A program made the position numbers and the translations under genes. 64,000 nt of DNA from Peribacillus frigoritolerans_B (GTDB lineage: Bacteria > Bacillota > Bacilli > Bacillales > DSM-1321), in the NCBI RefSeq assembly GCF_044762665.1, contig NZ_JBIWES010000002.1, positions 186,001-250,000 on the forward strand, given 5' to 3'. This document shows, one piece after another, positions 63,142-64,000 of this stretch (the first letter of the stretch is position 1; each line of letters begins with the position of its first letter). The notes beneath the pieces were generated by a model that saw nothing but the letters and a program-made list of their open reading frames with translations, searched no databases and had not been told where the DNA came from.

Positions 63142-64000
63142 TTAGTTTATTTTCATTTCATTCTTCCAACTGTCCAACTTTTTGTTGATGAATGTAACAA
63201 AGGCATGATTTTTTTGTAAATTGAATAGAAACGCTGACTTTTCCAAGTACTCTTTTGCCTCTTCAAAGTTACCTACGAGTTCCAAATTATACCCTAAATG
63301 GTAATGTAAATCCGCTAAAGCATATAATTGATCATGTTCGAGGCACCACTTTATGGCATCTTGGCAGCAGGCAATGGACTCTTCGTATCGACCCAGGCGT
63401 GTTAACACTCTGCCGAAATTATAGGATAGGCGTGTCTTAAGCGTTTTATCCGTCAAAAAGGGCAGGGCTTTCAAGTGATCTAAAGCTTTCCGTAACAAGG
63501 CGAATGCATTTTCGTACTGTTCTTCGGCTACATACATTACACCAAGGCTGCTTAAGATTTCAAGCTCCCGTTCCGAATAAATTTTGTCTGTCGTATGGGT
63601 AATGGCTATGGCCTGATTAATGAATTCGATGGCTGTATCTAAATCTTTATTTTTTTCATATTCGTATATTCCCTTGTGCCAAAGAATCAATTGATGATTC
63701 TTTTTATTCTGAAGAAAGAGGGGACTGTTTTCCTCAGCCTTTACAATTTGCTGCATCTCCTCATAATTTCGGGTTCTTCTGGCTATTTTTAATTGATAAA
63801 TCACTTCTTCCACGTAATCCAGCCTAGGGGTCATTCCAATATCGAAAAAATAGTTTACATCAACGCCTAACCGTTGGGAAATTAAATAGAGAGTGGATGC
63901 ATATGGATAGACATCGCCCTTTTCAATCTTACTGATCTGTGCTTGTGTACAAATACCGGTTGCCAACTCTTCCTGGGAAAGCCCGATTTGTTTACGTAGC
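63142..64000 (-). CDS. XRE/TPR regulator of the RNPP (PlcR/NprR-like) type, 5' end beyond the window
   Basis: The reading frame continues upstream of the apparent TTG start at 63966 to the window edge, where it reads LRKQIGLSQEEL, the start of an XRE helix-turn-helix (SQEELATGICTQAQISKIEKG). The HTH is followed by about 220 residues of tetratricopeptide-like helical hairpins (ELEILSSLGVMYVAEEQYENA, RLSYNFGRVLTRLGRYEESI, ADLHYHLGYNLELVGNFEEAKEYLEK). The layout and length match PlcR, NprR and related quorum regulators that bind a secreted signalling peptide. I cannot name the target or peptide. The N-terminus lies beyond 64000. Confidence 0.85.
   Translation of the reverse strand, partial: LRKQIGLSQEELATGICTQAQISKIEKGDVYPYASTLYLISQRLGVDVNYFFDIGMTPRLDYVEEVIYQLKIARRTRNYEEMQQIVKAEENSPLFLQNKKNHQLILWHKGIYEYEKNKDLDTAIEFINQAIAITHTTDKIYSERELEILSSLGVMYVAEEQYENAFALLRKALDHLKALPFLTDKTLKTRLSYNFGRVLTRLGRYEESIACCQDAIKWCLEHDQLYALADLHYHLGYNLELVGNFEEAKEYLEKSAFLFNLQKNHAFVTFINKKLDSWKNEMKIN

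Overview
The window is a core-chromosome segment of a low-GC, endospore-forming member of the Bacillaceae. The gene order tdk-prfA-prmC-spoIIR-ywlC-ywlD-ywlE-rpiB-ywlG-glyA-upp-mnaA-atp, and further on murA-spoIID-spoIIQ-spoIIID-mbl-flhO-flhP-fabZ-ssbB, matches the oriC-proximal left arm of Bacillus subtilis and relatives. A complete 11-gene nuo-type complex I operon, which B. subtilis lacks, lies between atpC and the ywzB/ywmB/murA block. Together with the protein sequences this suggests a Peribacillus/Priestia-like Bacillaceae rather than the subtilis group. That placement is an inference.

Layout. 1-12.2 kb holds translation termination (prfA, prmC), thymidine kinase, the SpoIIR signalling protein, a Sua5/TsaC-type protein, an MntP-type exporter, a protein-arginine phosphatase, ribose-5-phosphate isomerase B, YwlG, GlyA, Upp and UDP-GlcNAc 2-epimerase. 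12.3-14.5 kb is a secreted subtilase. 14.6-21.9 kb is the F1Fo ATP synthase operon, headed by a decayed atpZ. 22.1-32.7 kb is nuoABCDHIJKLMN. 32.9-38.9 kb holds ywzB/ywmB/murA and the sporulation genes spoIID, spoIIQ and spoIIID with a VanZ-like gene. 39-45 kb holds mbl, two flagellar rod/hook proteins, fabZ, small membrane or lipoproteins, ywpF and ssbB. 45.4-51.1 kb is a five-gene peptide ABC transporter. 51.3-55 kb is a large secreted subtilase. 55.2-64 kb is less conserved: an orphan ORF, a frameshifted MocR regulator divergent from a LysE-type exporter, an SNF2 helicase with a SWIM partner, a transposase scrap and an RNPP-like regulator cut by the window edge.

How the genes work together. 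The ATP synthase and complex I operons sit head to tail and form a respiratory block. Complex I has no NuoE/F/G NADH module, so its electron donor is not encoded here. SpoIIR, SpoIID, SpoIIQ and SpoIIID are sporulation proteins, and sigma-F-like (spoIIR, spoIIQ) and sigma-E-like (spoIID) promoters can be read directly upstream. A sigma-D-like promoter precedes flhO-flhP, a PurBox pair precedes glyA, and eight DnaA-box-like 9-mers cluster around the 5' end of ywlC.

I saw no rRNA, tRNA, CRISPR array, intact insertion sequence or prophage. I did not find a convincing undescribed multi-gene system. The most interesting items are the DnaA-box cluster, the decayed atpZ, the 35-residue tandem repeat fused to NuoC, the acidic insert in SpoIIR, and the frameshifted MocR gene. 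Promoters and terminators were read by eye; none was computed.
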